64,000 nt of DNA from Acidobacteria bacterium SCN 69-37 (GCA_001724025.1 MEDJ01000009.1:105777-169776), one strand, 5' to 3'. Positions 39,057 through 49,297 are shown, counted from the stretch's first letter. Numbers and translations are program-made. Notes: generated from the sequence alone by a model not told the origin.

Positions 39057-40640
39057 GTGTCTCGATTGTTCCGACTGAGTGTCCCCGTTGCCCTCGCGGC
39101 GGCCTGCTCGACGATGGCCTGCATGAGTGCTCCTCCCCCGCCCTTCACCCAGGTCACCGTGAGCGGAGGCGCGATCGAAGGTCTCGCGCCAAACGACGCG
39201 GGTGTCCGCGCGTTCCTGGGGATTCCATACGCGGCACCCCCTGTCGGCCCGAAGCGCTGGATGGCCCCTGAACCGGTGCCGGCATGGACCGGCGTCCGCA
39301 CGGCCACGGCCTTCGGGGCGCGCTGCGTGCAGACGACGCCGTTTGCCGACATGATTTTCCGCAGCGTCGACGAGAGCGAGGACTGCCTGACGCTGTCCGT
39401 CTGGACGCCGGCCGGGGCCCCGACCGATCGTCTTCCGGTGATGGTGTGGATTCACGGCGGTGGCTTTTTCGCGGGTGCCAGCGACGAGGGGCGTCACGAG
39501 GGGACGGCCCTGGCCGAGCGTGGCGTGGTCCTCGTGACGATCAACTACCGGCTCGGCGTCCTGGGATTTCTTGCCCACCCCGAACTCACGGCCGAATCGC
39601 CGACGCACAGTTCGGGCAACTACGGCCTGCTCGATCAAGTGGCGGCCCTGCGATGGGTCCGCGACAACATCGCGGCGTTCGGCGGCGATCCGGGCAACGT
39701 CACGATCTTCGGCGAGTCGGCTGGATCGTTTTCGGTCAGCGCCCTCATGGCCTCGCCGCTCACGACCGGCCTGTTCCACAAGGCCATCGGCCAGAGCGGG
39801 GCGTTCTTCTCGCGCCTGTCATTGCCCGTCGTGCCGCTGGCGCGCGCCGAGGCCGACGGCGTCGAGTTCGCGCGCACGGTGGGCGCCGCGTCTCTGGCCG
39901 ACCTGCGCGCCGCGGCACCCGCCGATCTCACCGCCCACGTCGGCCCCAACCCCACGCGATTCGCGCCCATCGTCGATGGACACCTGCTGACAGGCGATCC
40001 GTGGGACGTCTTTGCCGCTGGCCAGCAGCAGCGCGTGCCGCTGCTGGCCGGCTGGAACTCCGCCGAGAGCCAGCAGCCGCCCACGACCATCGCCGCCGTG
40101 CGCGCGCAACTGCGTCGGCAGTTCCCCGCGGACACAGCCGAGGCCCTGCGGCTGTATCCGACGGACACGGACAGCGACGCCACGCAATCGGCCACGGCGC
40201 TGGCCAGCGATCTCTTCATCGGCTACAACACTTGGAAGTGGATCGAGGTGCACGCGGCCACGTCGGGGATGCCCGTCTACCGGTACCTCTTCGATCATGT
40301 GATCCCCACGACCACCGGCGATCCCGCGGCCGACAGTCCGGGGGCGGCGCACGCCACGGACATCGAATTCGTCTTCGACACCCTCGACACGCGCGCGCTC
40401 GCCTGGCGCGACGTGGACCGGCGCGTGGCCGACACCTTCGGCGCGTACTGGACGACGTTCGCGAAGACCGGGGATCCCAACGGGGAGGCGCTGCCGGCCT
40501 GGCCGGCGTGGAACGCGGCCAGCCGCCAGATCCTGCGGCTGACCGGCACGCCGGCGGCTCTGGACGAGCCTCATCGCGCACGCTACGTGCTGCTCGATCG
40601 CACCGAGCAGCGACTGCGGGATCAGGATCCATGGCACTGA
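39057..40640 (+). CDS. Type-B carboxylesterase lipoprotein
   Basis: The 527-residue alpha/beta hydrolase has a lipoprotein-type lead (VALAAAC, Cys at about 17). It carries the oxyanion segment VWIHGGGFFAGASDE, the nucleophile elbow FGESAGSFSV, and late acid and His positions (AHATDIEFVFDTLD). The family hydrolyses carboxylic esters. GTG at 39057 has GGAGG upstream and avoids a non-secretory N-terminal extension. Its last 10 nt overlap the next gene, so the two are coupled. GC-rich shadow frames run alongside but lack motifs. Confidence 0.9.
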   Translation: MSRLFRLSVPVALAAACSTMACMSAPPPPFTQVTVSGGAIEGLAPNDAGVRAFLGIPYAAPPVGPKRWMAPEPVPAWTGVRTATAFGARCVQTTPFADMIFRSVDESEDCLTLSVWTPAGAPTDRLPVMVWIHGGGFFAGASDEGRHEGTALAERGVVLVTINYRLGVLGFLAHPELTAESPTHSSGNYGLLDQVAALRWVRDNIAAFGGDPGNVTIFGESAGSFSVSALMASPLTTGLFHKAIGQSGAFFSRLSLPVVPLARAEADGVEFARTVGAASLADLRAAAPADLTAHVGPNPTRFAPIVDGHLLTGDPWDVFAAGQQQRVPLLAGWNSAESQQPPTTIAAVRAQLRRQFPADTAEALRLYPTDTDSDATQSATALASDLFIGYNTWKWIEVHAATSGMPVYRYLFDHVIPTTTGDPAADSPGAAHATDIEFVFDTLDTRALAWRDVDRRVADTFGAYWTTFAKTGDPNGEALPAWPAWNAASRQILRLTGTPAALDEPHRARYVLLDRTEQRLRDQDPWH

Positions 40641-41425
40641 CGTTCATCGCCCCGGCCGTGCTGGCCGGCGCCCTGCTGCTGGTGCCGACCGGGACCGACG
40701 CGCGCCAGTCGTTCGACATCTACGCGAGCATCGAACGCGCGGCGGATGCGAGCGCGGCCGCGGCCCTCGACGACGTGACGCCGCAGATCGAGCCCAGCGC
40801 AATCCCGAGCGGCCCGTCAACCTTCCACGGCGCCGTCGTCGATTCGCTGCGCCTGCTGATGATCGAGCACAGCACGCGGATCGCCTTTCAGGCCAAGACG
40901 CGCCGCGAACTGGGCGGCCCGTTCTGGCAAGACTACCGGCGCTCGGTGAAGATTCCCGATACTTGGGAAGATGGCGACAGCTGGGCGGTCAATTACGTGG
41001 GCCACCCGATTCACGGCGCGGCCTCCGGGTTCATCTGGCTCGATCACGAGGACGGCGCTCACGATCCGGACATCGGCTTTTCACGCGCGTACTGGGGCAG
41101 CCGGGGACGGGCGACCGCATGGGCCGCGGTCTACAGCGTGCAGTTCGAGTTCGGTCCGCTGAGCGAAGCCTCGATCGGGAACGTGGGCCTGCGCGAGGGC
41201 ACGACGGGCTGGGTCGATCACGTGGTAACGCCGGCCGGCGCGCTCGGGTTCATGGTGGCCGAGGACGCCATCGACCGCTATCTCGTGCGCCGCATCGAGG
41301 GGTGGACGTCCAATCGCGTGCTGCGCGCCGCCGCCCGCATGCTCCTCAACCCGAGCCGGACGTTATCGAACACCGCCCAGGGACGACTCCCCTGGTTCCG
41401 CGTCGCCCGGCCGCTCCAGTACTGA
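40631..41425 (+). CDS. Secreted protein, possibly DUF3943-like
   Basis: The 264-residue protein starts with a signal peptide (FIAPAVLAGALLLVPTGTDA). It contains FWQDYRRSVKIPDTWEDGDS, WAVNYVGHPIHGAASGFIWL and EDAIDRYLVRRIEG, resembling the DUF3943 group of outer-membrane-associated proteins with a Tyr-x2-His-Pro motif. Function is unknown. It overlaps the esterase gene by 10 nt, and its 3' end overlaps the convergent mnhG end by about 63 nt. Confidence 0.72.
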   Translation: MALTFIAPAVLAGALLLVPTGTDARQSFDIYASIERAADASAAAALDDVTPQIEPSAIPSGPSTFHGAVVDSLRLLMIEHSTRIAFQAKTRRELGGPFWQDYRRSVKIPDTWEDGDSWAVNYVGHPIHGAASGFIWLDHEDGAHDPDIGFSRAYWGSRGRATAWAAVYSVQFEFGPLSEASIGNVGLREGTTGWVDHVVTPAGALGFMVAEDAIDRYLVRRIEGWTSNRVLRAAARMLLNPSRTLSNTAQGRLPWFRVARPLQY

Positions 41426-41761
41426 CGCCGAGCGCGCGTGAGCGTCATCGCTCCGTTCGTCGAGAACGGTGCCGTCCCAGCGCGGGACGTCCGTCAGCGC
41501 CGCGGCGCGAGCCACGGCGTGCGTGGCCACCGGCGTGGTGAGCATGACGAACGCGGCGATGCTCGCCGCCCGCGCCACCGATCCGCTCTCCGCCAGGTCG
41601 ATGGCCGTACCGAGCAGCAGGCACGCGAGCCCGAGCGTCGATGCCTTCGACGTCGCCTGCATGCGCGTGAGCAGGTCCGGCATGCGCAGGGTTCCCACGG
41701 CGGCCAGCAGCGCGAACGTCGCGCCGACGATCCAGAGCGACGCCGACAGCCAGGCCAGCAT
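41363..41761 (-). CDS. mnhG: Na+/H+ antiporter subunit G (MnhG/MrpG)
   Basis: The 132-residue protein has three membrane helices and the family motif FALLAAVGTLRMPDLLTRMQATSKASTLG. The C-terminal 40 residues are a polar tail longer than usual. ATG at 41761 overlaps the mnhF stop (TGATG). Last gene of the complete mnhABCDEFG operon, whose seven subunits assemble into one Na+(Li+)/H+ antiporter related to complex I. Confidence 0.92.
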   Translation of the reverse strand: MLAWLSASLWIVGATFALLAAVGTLRMPDLLTRMQATSKASTLGLACLLLGTAIDLAESGSVARAASIAAFVMLTTPVATHAVARAAALTDVPRWDGTVLDERSDDAHARSASVLERPGDAEPGESSLGGVR

Positions 41762-42024
41762 CACAGCCCCTTCCGTTCGATGTATCGCGCGTACGCGATC
41801 GTGCTGACGAACGCGATGAGGGCGATGATCAGCGCCGTGTCGAGGAACGACCGCTGGCCCGTCGCCGCCGCGGCGACGACCAGCAGGCCGACCGACAACG
41901 TGCCGAGCAGGTCGGCGGCCACGACGCGATCGGGCACCGACGGCCCGAGCGCCAGGCGGAGCATGGCGCAGGCAGCCGCCAGTGCCAGCATGAACATGGC
42001 GATGGAGATAGCGGTGGTCAACAT
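41761..42024 (-). CDS. mnhF: Na+/H+ antiporter subunit F (MnhF/MrpF)
   Basis: An 87-residue protein with three helices: AISIAMFMLALAAACAMLRL, LGPSVPDRVVAADLLGTLSV (the PDRVVAxD motif is diagnostic), and FLDTALIIALIAFVSTIAYARY. ATG at 42024 gives a normal length; an in-frame start at 42057 would overlap mnhE and add 11 residues. Confidence 0.9.
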   Translation of the reverse strand: MLTTAISIAMFMLALAAACAMLRLALGPSVPDRVVAADLLGTLSVGLLVVAAAATGQRSFLDTALIIALIAFVSTIAYARYIERKGL

Positions 42025-42049
42025 CTGCACTCCAGACAGCGCGGCCGTT

Positions 42050-42520
42050 TCAGGCAAACAGCCTGACGACGCGACGTTCGTATCCGTTCTTCAATTCAGC
42101 CCTGGTGGCCTCGGGCGTCTCCATGTGCATCACGTGGACGTACATCGTGTGCCGATCCTCGGAAATGTCGAGCGCGATGCTCCCGGGCGTGAGGTTCACC
42201 AGCGTGGTGAACATCAGGATCTCGGCATCACTCTTCACGTCGAGCGGCACGCGGACGACGGCGGGCCGCAGCATCCGGTTCGGCCTGATGACGTCGAGCG
42301 CGAGTTTCAGGTTGGCCCGCACGAAGTCGTACGCCAGGAACGCGGACAGACTGAGGAAAGGCCCCACCTTCCCCAGATACTGGGGCGGCAGTGCCCCGCC
42401 CCGCGTCAGGACCTGCAGGACCAGGTAGCCGATGCCGTAGCCGATCGCCAGGTTCGCAAGCGACAACTGGCCCTGGAGGGCCGTCCACGCGAGCGCGAGC
42501 AGGAGGTTGGCAAACAGCAT
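42050..42520 (-). CDS. mnhE: Na+/H+ antiporter subunit E (MnhE/MrpE)
   Basis: The 156-residue protein has N-terminal hydrophobic segments (MLFANLLLALAWTALQGQLS) and a cytoplasmic domain with LMFTTLVNLTPGSIALDISED and VHVMHMETPE, the MnhE signature. It starts immediately after mnhD. Confidence 0.93.
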   Translation of the reverse strand: MLFANLLLALAWTALQGQLSLANLAIGYGIGYLVLQVLTRGGALPPQYLGKVGPFLSLSAFLAYDFVRANLKLALDVIRPNRMLRPAVVRVPLDVKSDAEILMFTTLVNLTPGSIALDISEDRHTMYVHVMHMETPEATRAELKNGYERRVVRLFA

Positions 42521-42521
42521 G

Positions 42522-44012
42522 CTACCGCCCCCGTCCCAGCCCCGAGTCGAGCACGGCGCGAATGTAGTCCTGCGGGGCGAGCAACTGATCCGCCGCACGC
42601 GTCGTCATCCGGAAGAGTGGCTCGGCGCCGACGGTCATCCCGACGATGAGCAGGCTGAGCGCGACGACGGGCACCATCAGCGGCCGACTCGGTGTCGGCG
42701 CCACGGCCGGCTTCGTGGCCGGCTTCCAGAACGCCTCGTCCCAGAGCCTGGCAATCGACACGATCGTCAGCAGGCCCACCACGAGCACGACGGCCCCGGT
42801 GACGTAGAAGCCCGCCCCGAACGTCCCGCGCAGGACGGCGAGCTTGCCGATGAATCCCGACAGCGGCGGCAGGCCCGCCAGCGAGAACATCGGGATCAGC
42901 GCTATCACCCCGGTCCACGGGTGATCGCGGTAGAGCGAGCCGAGCGCCGCGAGATCCGTGGTCCGGCGCAGTTGGAGCAGGATGCCGCTGACGAAGAACA
43001 GTGTCGTGATCACCAGGATGTGGTGCGCGAGGTACAGCAGCGATCCGGCCATCGCCGCCGAGGTGCCGATCGACAGCCCGATGGTCGTGTAGCCGATGTG
43101 GCCGATCAGGTTGAACGCGAGCACGCGGCGGAAATCGCGCTGTGACAGCGCCCCGATCAGGCCGAGGAGCATCGTGGCGATCGACATCCACAGCAGCAGC
43201 GTGAGCGGCCATGGGGAGCCATCGCGGAACAGCAGCGAGAAGACGCGGATCAGCGCGTAGATGCCCACCTTCGTGAGCAGGCCGGCGAAGACGGCCCCGA
43301 TGGGCGCGGGCGGCAGCGGGTACGAGGCCGGCAGCCAGAAGAGGAAGGGGAACAGCGCGGCCTTGATGCCGAATGCCGTGAGGAACAGCATCGCCAGCAC
43401 GAGATCGAGGCCCGGCTCGTGGCGCGACGGCCACACGGCGGCCAGATCCGCCATGTTCAGCGTGCCGGCACTGCCGTACAGCAGGCCGAGCCCGGTCAGG
43501 AAGACGGCCGAGGCCAGCAGGTTGATGGTGACGTAGTTGAAGGCCGCGGCCACCTGATCGTTCGTCCGATGCAGGGCCATCAGCACGAACGACGCCATCA
43601 GCATGATCTCGAAGAACACGTAGAGGTTGAAGAGATCGCCCGTCAGGAAGGCCCCCGCCACCCCCATGAACAGAATCTGCAGCAGCGGATGGTAGCCGTA
43701 GGCCTCGCGGCGCGGATCGACGCCACCGAACGAGGCCGCGCACGCGGCCATGCCGACGATGCCGACCGCCACGACGAGCATCGACGAGAACACGTCAGCG
43801 ACGAGCGTGATGCCGAACGGCGCGGGCCAATCGCCCATCTGCGCCACGACATAGCCCTGCTGCTGGACCTGGAGGAACAGCACGAGCGCCGCGGCGAGCT
43901 GCGCGAACGATCCGGTGAACGCAATCCAGCGCTGCTGCGCCGGTTTCGCAGGCGCCAGCAGCAGCACGACCGCCGTGCACAACGGCACGATGATCGGCAG
44001 GACGAGCGTCAT
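42522..44012 (-). CDS. mnhD: Na+/H+ antiporter subunit D (MnhD/MrpD)
   Basis: A 496-residue polytopic protein of the complex I ND2/4/5 family with about 14 helices. LTGDLFNLYVFFEIMLMASF contains the conserved Glu; AAALFPFLFWLPASYPLPPA-type text and LIGALSQRDFRRVLAFNLIG carry the Lys/His residues of the proton path. It overlaps mnhC by 4 nt. Confidence 0.95.
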   Translation of the reverse strand: MTLVLPIIVPLCTAVVLLLAPAKPAQQRWIAFTGSFAQLAAALVLFLQVQQQGYVVAQMGDWPAPFGITLVADVFSSMLVVAVGIVGMAACAASFGGVDPRREAYGYHPLLQILFMGVAGAFLTGDLFNLYVFFEIMLMASFVLMALHRTNDQVAAAFNYVTINLLASAVFLTGLGLLYGSAGTLNMADLAAVWPSRHEPGLDLVLAMLFLTAFGIKAALFPFLFWLPASYPLPPAPIGAVFAGLLTKVGIYALIRVFSLLFRDGSPWPLTLLLWMSIATMLLGLIGALSQRDFRRVLAFNLIGHIGYTTIGLSIGTSAAMAGSLLYLAHHILVITTLFFVSGILLQLRRTTDLAALGSLYRDHPWTGVIALIPMFSLAGLPPLSGFIGKLAVLRGTFGAGFYVTGAVVLVVGLLTIVSIARLWDEAFWKPATKPAVAPTPSRPLMVPVVALSLLIVGMTVGAEPLFRMTTRAADQLLAPQDYIRAVLDSGLGRGR

Positions 44013-44359
44013 GCGCTCCCTTCAGACCGGATGTCGTCGACGTCGTCGGATCCGAGCGACTGGTGGACGCGGTGCGCCAGCACGAGTGTGAACGCCAGGA
44101 CGCCGAATCCGATGACGATCGCCGTGAGAATGAGCGCTTGAGGGACCGGATCGGCGTAGGGGGCGATCGGCTCGAGTTCACCGGGCGGAATCACCGGCGG
44201 GTTCGATCGCGTCAGGCCGCCAGCCGCGAAGATCAGGATGTTCGTGCCGTTCGAGAGCAGACCGAGACCGATGATGATCTGCGCCAGTCGGCGCCGCAGC
44301 ATGAGATATAACCCCGTGGCGTAGAGCACGCCCGAGACGATGGCGAAGACCAGTTCCAT
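44009..44359 (-). CDS. mnhC: Na+/H+ antiporter subunit C (MnhC/MrpC)
   Basis: A 116-residue NuoK-like protein with three helices: LVFAIVSGVLYATGLYLMLR, IIIGLGLLSNGTNILIFAAG, and DPVPQALILTAIVIGFGVLA, the last being the diagnostic MrpC segment. ATG at 44359 lies 2 nt after mnhB. Confidence 0.94.
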   Translation of the reverse strand: MELVFAIVSGVLYATGLYLMLRRRLAQIIIGLGLLSNGTNILIFAAGGLTRSNPPVIPPGELEPIAPYADPVPQALILTAIVIGFGVLAFTLVLAHRVHQSLGSDDVDDIRSEGSA

Positions 44360-44361
44360 CG

Positions 44362-44748
44362 TCAGGCCTCCGCCAGGGTGAAGGTCATCGTCAGGACCAC
44401 GCCGATGACCACGAGGAAGACGCCGACGTCGAAGAGCGCGGGCGAGCCGAGGCCGCCCCACCAGAGCGCGGTCAGAAACGGCAGGCCCTGCGCCGACGCG
44501 AGCAGCCCGCTGCCGAGGGCCACCAGCAACCCGACGCCCAGCAGCCGTTCGGGATCGACGAGCAGTGCGCGGCGCGCGGCCGCGACGCCGAAGGCAAAGG
44601 CCTGCAGCGCGTAGGCCGCCGAAACGATGAGGCCGGCCACGAAGCCGCCGCCGGGCTCGTTGTGGCCGCGTCCGAGCATGAAGAGCGCGAACAGCAGCAG
44701 CAGCGGCATCAACACGCGCGTTGCGACCTGGAGAATGAGCGAGTTCAC
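44362..44748 (-). CDS. mnhB: Na+/H+ antiporter subunit B (MnhB/MrpB)
   Basis: A 128-residue four-helix membrane protein with [40 protein letters not shown] and [18 protein letters not shown], the MnhB domain. Overlaps mnhA by 4 nt. Confidence 0.94.
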   Translation of the reverse strand: MNSLILQVATRVLMPLLLLFALFMLGRGHNEPGGGFVAGLIVSAAYALQAFAFGVAAARRALLVDPERLLGVGLLVALGSGLLASAQGLPFLTALWWGGLGSPALFDVGVFLVVIGVVLTMTFTLAEA

Positions 44749-47033
44749 GGGCGCCCCCGCTCGTCGGCACCGATCCGCAGCAGCGCGTGCACGCCGATGG
44801 CGGCCACCACCAGCACGGTAATTTCCCCCATCGTGTCGAAACCGCGGAAGTCCACGAGGATGACGTTGACGATGTTCCGGCCGTGCCCGACGGTCGCACT
44901 CATCTCGGCGAAATAGTGGGACAGCCGCGAGGTGCCGTCGCCGGTGCCCACGAGCAGCACGAGCGTGCCCACGACGACGCCCACGACGCCGGCGACGATG
45001 GCGTCACGCATCCGGATGAGGCGCGAGGACAGGTGCGCGAACGAGCCGAACATGCGGAAGACGAGGACGAAGATGACGGCCGTCAGCGTCTCGACGGAGA
45101 ACTGCGTCATCGCCAGGTCCGGCGCCCCGTAGGTGACGAAGAGTAGTGCAACGCCGTAGCCGACAGCGCCGAGCGCGAGCACGGCGCGCATGCTCGACGT
45201 GGCCCGGGCCGCCATCACCGCACCGGCGCAGATCACGAGCGCGATCACCATCTCGTAGGCGCGCAACGGTGTCAGCGCCTCGATCGACCATCCACCCCCG
45301 CCGAGGAACAGGCCGCTGCTGATCAGGAACGCGGTCGTGACGATGAGGACCAGGACGTACGACCGCAGAGAGCGGCTGTACAGAGCTGGCGCGACGAACG
45401 CGCTCACCGCATCCAGCAGACGCAGGGTCACGACGTACACACGCTCGCTGCCCACCGAGCCCGGCAGTCCCTTCCGCAGGACCGCACGTTGCGTGTAGAG
45501 CCCGCCGGCCAGCGCCAGCGTGAGGACGCTCAGGCCGAGCACCGGCGTGAAACCGTGCCACAACACCAGCGCCACCGGTGTGAAGGCTCCGGTCACGCTC
45601 GCCGCGGCCAGGGCAATGGGCGTATTGACGATGCCGGGCACGAGGGCGAACACCACGCCGGCCAGGGCGAGGAACAGCGGACCGAACCACATGGGCCAGG
45701 CAGGCTCGTGGGCCGCGTCGAAGCGGGACGGCCGCGCACCGGTGAACGGCCCGACGCCGGTGACGAGCCCGGCCATGCCCGACAGCGCATTGGCCGCGAC
45801 CGAGATGGCCAGCAGCAGACCGGCTGCGCCCGCGTACTGCCACTCGGCCTCGTAGAACAGTTCCTTGCCGAAGAATCCGAAGAACAGCGGCACGCCCATC
45901 ATCGAGGCCGCGGCCAGGGCGGCGGCGAGCGCCGTGCGCGGCATCACGGTGCGCAGGCCGGCCAGTTGTGTCACGTCACGCGTGCCGGCCTCGTGATCGA
46001 TCGCGCCGGCCACCATGAAGAGCGTCCCCTTGTACGCGGCGTGCGCGATCATGTAGACGACGGCCGCGACAATCGCCCCCGGCGTGCCGATGCCGATCAT
46101 CAGGACCAGCGATCCGAGGGCGCTCACGGTGGAAAACGCGAGCACGCGCTTGAGGTCGGTCTCCTGTACCGACCGCCAGGCGGCCCCCACCATCGTGATG
46201 CCGCCGACGACCAGCAGCGTCGTGCTCCAGAGCGTGGTGCCGCCGAGAATCGGCATCATCCGGGCAATCAGGTACACGCCCGCCTTGACCATCGTGGCCG
46301 AATGCAGGTACGCGCTCACGGGCGTGGGCGCCGCCATCGCGTTCGGCAGCCAGAAATGGAATGGCACCTGGGCAGACTTGGTGAACGCCGCCAGCAGGAA
46401 CAGCAGCGTGCACGCCAGATAGGTCGGGTGTGCGGTGACGTCGATGCCGCTGCGGATCACGCCCGACACCGTCGTCTCGCCGGTGATCTGCGCCAGGAGC
46501 ACGGTGCCGCCCAGCAGCGCAATGCCGCCGGCCGCGGTGACGAGCAGCGCCTGCATGGCCGCCGCGCGGGCAGCGGGCGTGTCGTGTTCGAACCCGATCA
46601 GCATGAACGAGGCAAAGCCCGTCAGCTCCCAGAACACGAAGAGCGCGAACAGGTTGTCCGACAGCACCACGCCAAGCATCGCGCCCATGAACACGAAGAG
46701 CCAGGCGAGCAGCCGGGCCAGGTGCGGGTGGCCCTTCAGGTACGCCGACGCGAACAGCACGATGAGGGCGCCGATGATCGTGATCATCAGCGCGAAGAGC
46801 AGGCCGAGGCCATCGAGCGTGAACTGGAGCGTCAGGCCGAGGCTCGGGGCCCACGCGAGCGAGACGACCTGCGTCCCCTCGACGGCGACGCGCGTGCGCA
46901 GCTCGTGTTCGAACACCACGGCGAGCAGCGCCGGCCACACGGCCAGCCATCGCGCGCGTGTCGGCCAGCGCCCGGCCACGAGGGCGGCAACCAGCGCAAA
47001 CACGAACGGCGACAGCACGAGGAGCGGAATCAT
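44745..47033 (-). CDS. mnhA: Na+/H+ antiporter subunit A (MnhA/MrpA)
   Basis: The largest subunit (762 residues from ATG 47033; a TTG at 47063 would add ten). Complex I-like core helices include [20 protein letters not shown] with the conserved Glu. [20 protein letters not shown] and [20 protein letters not shown] are the discontinuous-helix region, and [19 protein letters not shown] follows. The C-terminal third carries the MrpA-specific DUF4040 ([20 protein letters not shown]) and an MrpB-like segment ([20 protein letters not shown]). First gene of the operon; a TATTGT box lies near 47066-47071. Confidence 0.95.
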   Translation of the reverse strand: MIPLLVLSPFVFALVAALVAGRWPTRARWLAVWPALLAVVFEHELRTRVAVEGTQVVSLAWAPSLGLTLQFTLDGLGLLFALMITIIGALIVLFASAYLKGHPHLARLLAWLFVFMGAMLGVVLSDNLFALFVFWELTGFASFMLIGFEHDTPAARAAAMQALLVTAAGGIALLGGTVLLAQITGETTVSGVIRSGIDVTAHPTYLACTLLFLLAAFTKSAQVPFHFWLPNAMAAPTPVSAYLHSATMVKAGVYLIARMMPILGGTTLWSTTLLVVGGITMVGAAWRSVQETDLKRVLAFSTVSALGSLVLMIGIGTPGAIVAAVVYMIAHAAYKGTLFMVAGAIDHEAGTRDVTQLAGLRTVMPRTALAAALAAASMMGVPLFFGFFGKELFYEAEWQYAGAAGLLLAISVAANALSGMAGLVTGVGPFTGARPSRFDAAHEPAWPMWFGPLFLALAGVVFALVPGIVNTPIALAAASVTGAFTPVALVLWHGFTPVLGLSVLTLALAGGLYTQRAVLRKGLPGSVGSERVYVVTLRLLDAVSAFVAPALYSRSLRSYVLVLIVTTAFLISSGLFLGGGGWSIEALTPLRAYEMVIALVICAGAVMAARATSSMRAVLALGAVGYGVALLFVTYGAPDLAMTQFSVETLTAVIFVLVFRMFGSFAHLSSRLIRMRDAIVAGVVGVVVGTLVLLVGTGDGTSRLSHYFAEMSATVGHGRNIVNVILVDFRGFDTMGEITVLVVAAIGVHALLRIGADERGRP

Positions 47034-47154
47034 CAACTGGTCGATGCAGATCGGGCCGGACAATACGATGGCCCAGGTGCGCAGGACGCCCGACGATTCG
47101 GGGGCCGCTGCAGAATTCTAACGGAAAGACCGGGCACTCCTGGCACAGGCGACG

Positions 47155-47197
47155 CAAAAAAGCGGCCGGGACGGACGCGCACGCGTCCTCCCGGCCC
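47155..47197 (-). terminator. Rho-independent terminator after the CsgG-like gene
   Basis: On the minus strand a long stem, GGCCGGGA-GGACGCG pairing with CGCGTCC-GTCCCGGCC, is followed by GC and six Ts (complement of 47156-47161). It isolates the CsgG-like gene from mnhA downstream. Confidence 0.8.
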
Positions 47198-47240
47198 GGG
47201 TCCCTGTCGGCCCGCGGCGGCGGGCGTGTCGATACGCCCG

Positions 47241-48146
47241 CTACTCGATGGTGTCGTTCACGCGCACTTCACCTTCGACGATCCGGCAGACGGACGACTG
47301 CGAGAGCACCTGCGTCACCTCGATGACCGCCACCTTGCCGACCACCCGATCGAGCACGCGCCCGTCGGCATCCTTGATTTCATCGGTCACCCGGCTCACG
47401 TCGAAGCGCTGGCCCACGGTCACGCCGCCGGCCTGGCCACGGTTGATGTAGACGAGCTTCTCCTTCAGTCCGACGACCTGCCCGCCAGGTGCCGCGGGTG
47501 CGGCGGCCTTGAGCGTGCCGGCCTGCTGGCCGAGGCGCTGCACCACCTGCTCGATGGCCGGCCGCAGGGCCTCCTGTGCCGCGCCTTGATCGAAGTTCCG
47601 CTCACCGCCGGTGCCACGGAACGATCCACCGCCCATCCGCTTGTTTCCCTGCCCCTCGGCCGCGACGAGGATTTCGCCCGTCTCGGTGCTGACCAGCCGG
47701 ACGTCGACCTTCGCCTCGGCATTCGTCACCGACGCGCCAATGCCGCCGAACGCCCTGATCGATCCGCCCGTGCGCTCCACCGAGAACTGCGTGATCGACC
47801 CGGTGAGGATGAACTGCACGCCGAGCAGTTTGCCGATGCGGGCCGCCGTCGACGTGTCCACCGCGCCTGTCTGCCCGAGCTTCTGTTCGGCCATGATGGC
47901 CTCCAGCTGGGACCGCTCGACGACGGTGAAGTTCCCGCCCTTGATCAACTGCGTCACCAGCTCGTCGGCTGCGGCCTCGCCGAGGTGATCGCCCCACCAG
48001 CTCCACGAGCTGTTGTTGGCAAAGTTCATGACGGCGACACGCGGGCGCCCCTGCGCCTGCTGGGCCAGCGCCGGCACCACCGACGCGACGCACAGCGCAG
48101 AGACGACCGCAACAGCGACGGTCAACGATCGGGATGCACGGACCAT
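47241..48146 (-). CDS. CsgG/HfaB-family secreted protein with FlgT-like C-terminal domain
   Basis: The 301-residue protein has a signal peptide (MVRASRSLTVAVAVVSALCV, ending ALAQ) without a convincing lipobox. A CsgG-like domain follows: RVAVMNFANNSSWSWWGDHL, TVVERSQLEAIMAEQKLGQT, IGKLLGVQFILTGSITQFSV, and FDQGAAQEALRPAIEQVVQR. The C-terminal module (KLVYINRGQAGGVTVGQRFD) resembles the FlgT C-terminal domain. CsgG proteins form outer-membrane export pores, but forms of this type without the lipid anchor have unknown roles. No curli subunits are nearby. A TATAAT box (minus strand, about 48168-48173) and GGAGG precede the ATG. Confidence 0.83.
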   Translation of the reverse strand: MVRASRSLTVAVAVVSALCVASVVPALAQQAQGRPRVAVMNFANNSSWSWWGDHLGEAAADELVTQLIKGGNFTVVERSQLEAIMAEQKLGQTGAVDTSTAARIGKLLGVQFILTGSITQFSVERTGGSIRAFGGIGASVTNAEAKVDVRLVSTETGEILVAAEGQGNKRMGGGSFRGTGGERNFDQGAAQEALRPAIEQVVQRLGQQAGTLKAAAPAAPGGQVVGLKEKLVYINRGQAGGVTVGQRFDVSRVTDEIKDADGRVLDRVVGKVAVIEVTQVLSQSSVCRIVEGEVRVNDTIE

Positions 48147-48301
48147 GGGTAAGCCTCCAGACCGCGGATTATAAGCGACGGCGGGCCACCGCGACCCGTA
48201 TCCGGAGACGCACGGGCCCTTCTGGTAGACTCTCGGCATCGAACCAGACGATGGTGCGCACGTCTTCCCGCCCCGGGGTGCTGGATCGGGTCCGGCCCGC
48301 G

Positions 48302-49261
48302 ATGCCTTCACCAGCTTCATCCTTTCGGCCCCGCCCCTGGCTGCTGCTGACGGCAGTCGCAGCGCTCTTCCTGTTCGGCGCGTGCGCCCGCGACACGCCC
48401 GCCGCTGCACAGCCCGACACGACCCGGATCGCCCTGATTGCCGGCCGGCCGAGCCATCCGCCCGGGATGCACGAGTTCCGGGCCGGCGCCTTGCTCATGC
48501 AGAAGGGCCTGGCGGGCGTGGCGGGCCTGCAGGTGGACGTGTACCCGATGGGGTGGCCGTCGAAGATCGTCGACGGCCAGGAGGTCGACGACCACGCGGC
48601 GCTCGAGGACGCGGATGCCGTATTGATTTACGCTGACGGCGGCAGCGGGCACCCGGCCCTGCAGCGCGATCACCAGGCGGTCCTCGATCGCCTCGCCGCG
48701 CGCGGTGTCGGGCTCGGCTTCGCGCACTACGCCGTCGAAGTCCCGCCGGGCGCGGACGGTGGCGACGCGATGCTGCGCTGGAACGGCGGCTTCTACGAGC
48801 ACCTCTACTCGGTCAACCCGATGTGGCGGCCGGAGTTCACGTCGCTGCCCACCCATCCGATCACGCGCGGTGTCGGGCCGTTCGCCACGCATGACGAGTG
48901 GTACTTCAACATGCGCTGGACCGGCGACGCGGCCGCACGCGCGCGAATCACGCCGCTCCTCGTGGCGCGCCCCGACGACGCGGTGCGCCGGGGCCCGTAC
49001 GTGAGCCCGCCCGGGCCGTACGATCACATCATCGCGGACAGCGGCCGTGACGAGACGATGATGTGGGCGTACGAGCGCGCGGATGGCGGCCGCAGTTTCG
49101 GGTTCACCGGCGGCCACACGCACGCCAACTGGGGGGACGTGAACCAGCGGCGGATCGTACTCAACGCCCTCCTCTGGATCGCCGGGATGGACGTGCCGGC
49201 CGGCGGCGTGGTCGACACGATCACCGCCGCGGATCTGACGATGAACCTGGACGATAAGTAG
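48302..49261 (+). CDS. ThuA-domain lipoprotein
   Basis: The 319-residue protein (from ATG 48302) has a lipoprotein signal ending LFLFGAC. A ThuA-like glutamine-amidotransferase fold follows, with IALIAGRPSHPPGMHEF, HYAVEVPPGADGGD, THPITRGVGPFATHDEWYFN and GFTGGHTHANWGD. ThuA-like domains occur in sugar-catabolic and heme- or PQQ-linked proteins in Acidobacteriota and Planctomycetes; substrates are unknown. An ATG at 48251 in the same frame would add 17 residues before the signal. Confidence 0.82.
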   Translation: MPSPASSFRPRPWLLLTAVAALFLFGACARDTPAAAQPDTTRIALIAGRPSHPPGMHEFRAGALLMQKGLAGVAGLQVDVYPMGWPSKIVDGQEVDDHAALEDADAVLIYADGGSGHPALQRDHQAVLDRLAARGVGLGFAHYAVEVPPGADGGDAMLRWNGGFYEHLYSVNPMWRPEFTSLPTHPITRGVGPFATHDEWYFNMRWTGDAAARARITPLLVARPDDAVRRGPYVSPPGPYDHIIADSGRDETMMWAYERADGGRSFGFTGGHTHANWGDVNQRRIVLNALLWIAGMDVPAGGVVDTITAADLTMNLDDK

Positions 49262-49297
49262 CCACGGACGACGGGGGCCGCGCAGACGCAGCCAGGA

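Noticed and set aside
39284-40630. Long plus-strand frame through the esterase gene continuing into the DUF3943-like gene
   Set aside because: It is the shadow of the esterase in another frame: Arg/Ala/Gly-rich, no motifs, and the real downstream gene begins at its own ATG at 40631.
45489-48152. 887-codon plus-strand frame opposite mnhA and the CsgG-like gene
   Set aside because: Antisense to membrane-protein and CsgG sequence with strong motifs; the frame spans a terminator and has no domain.
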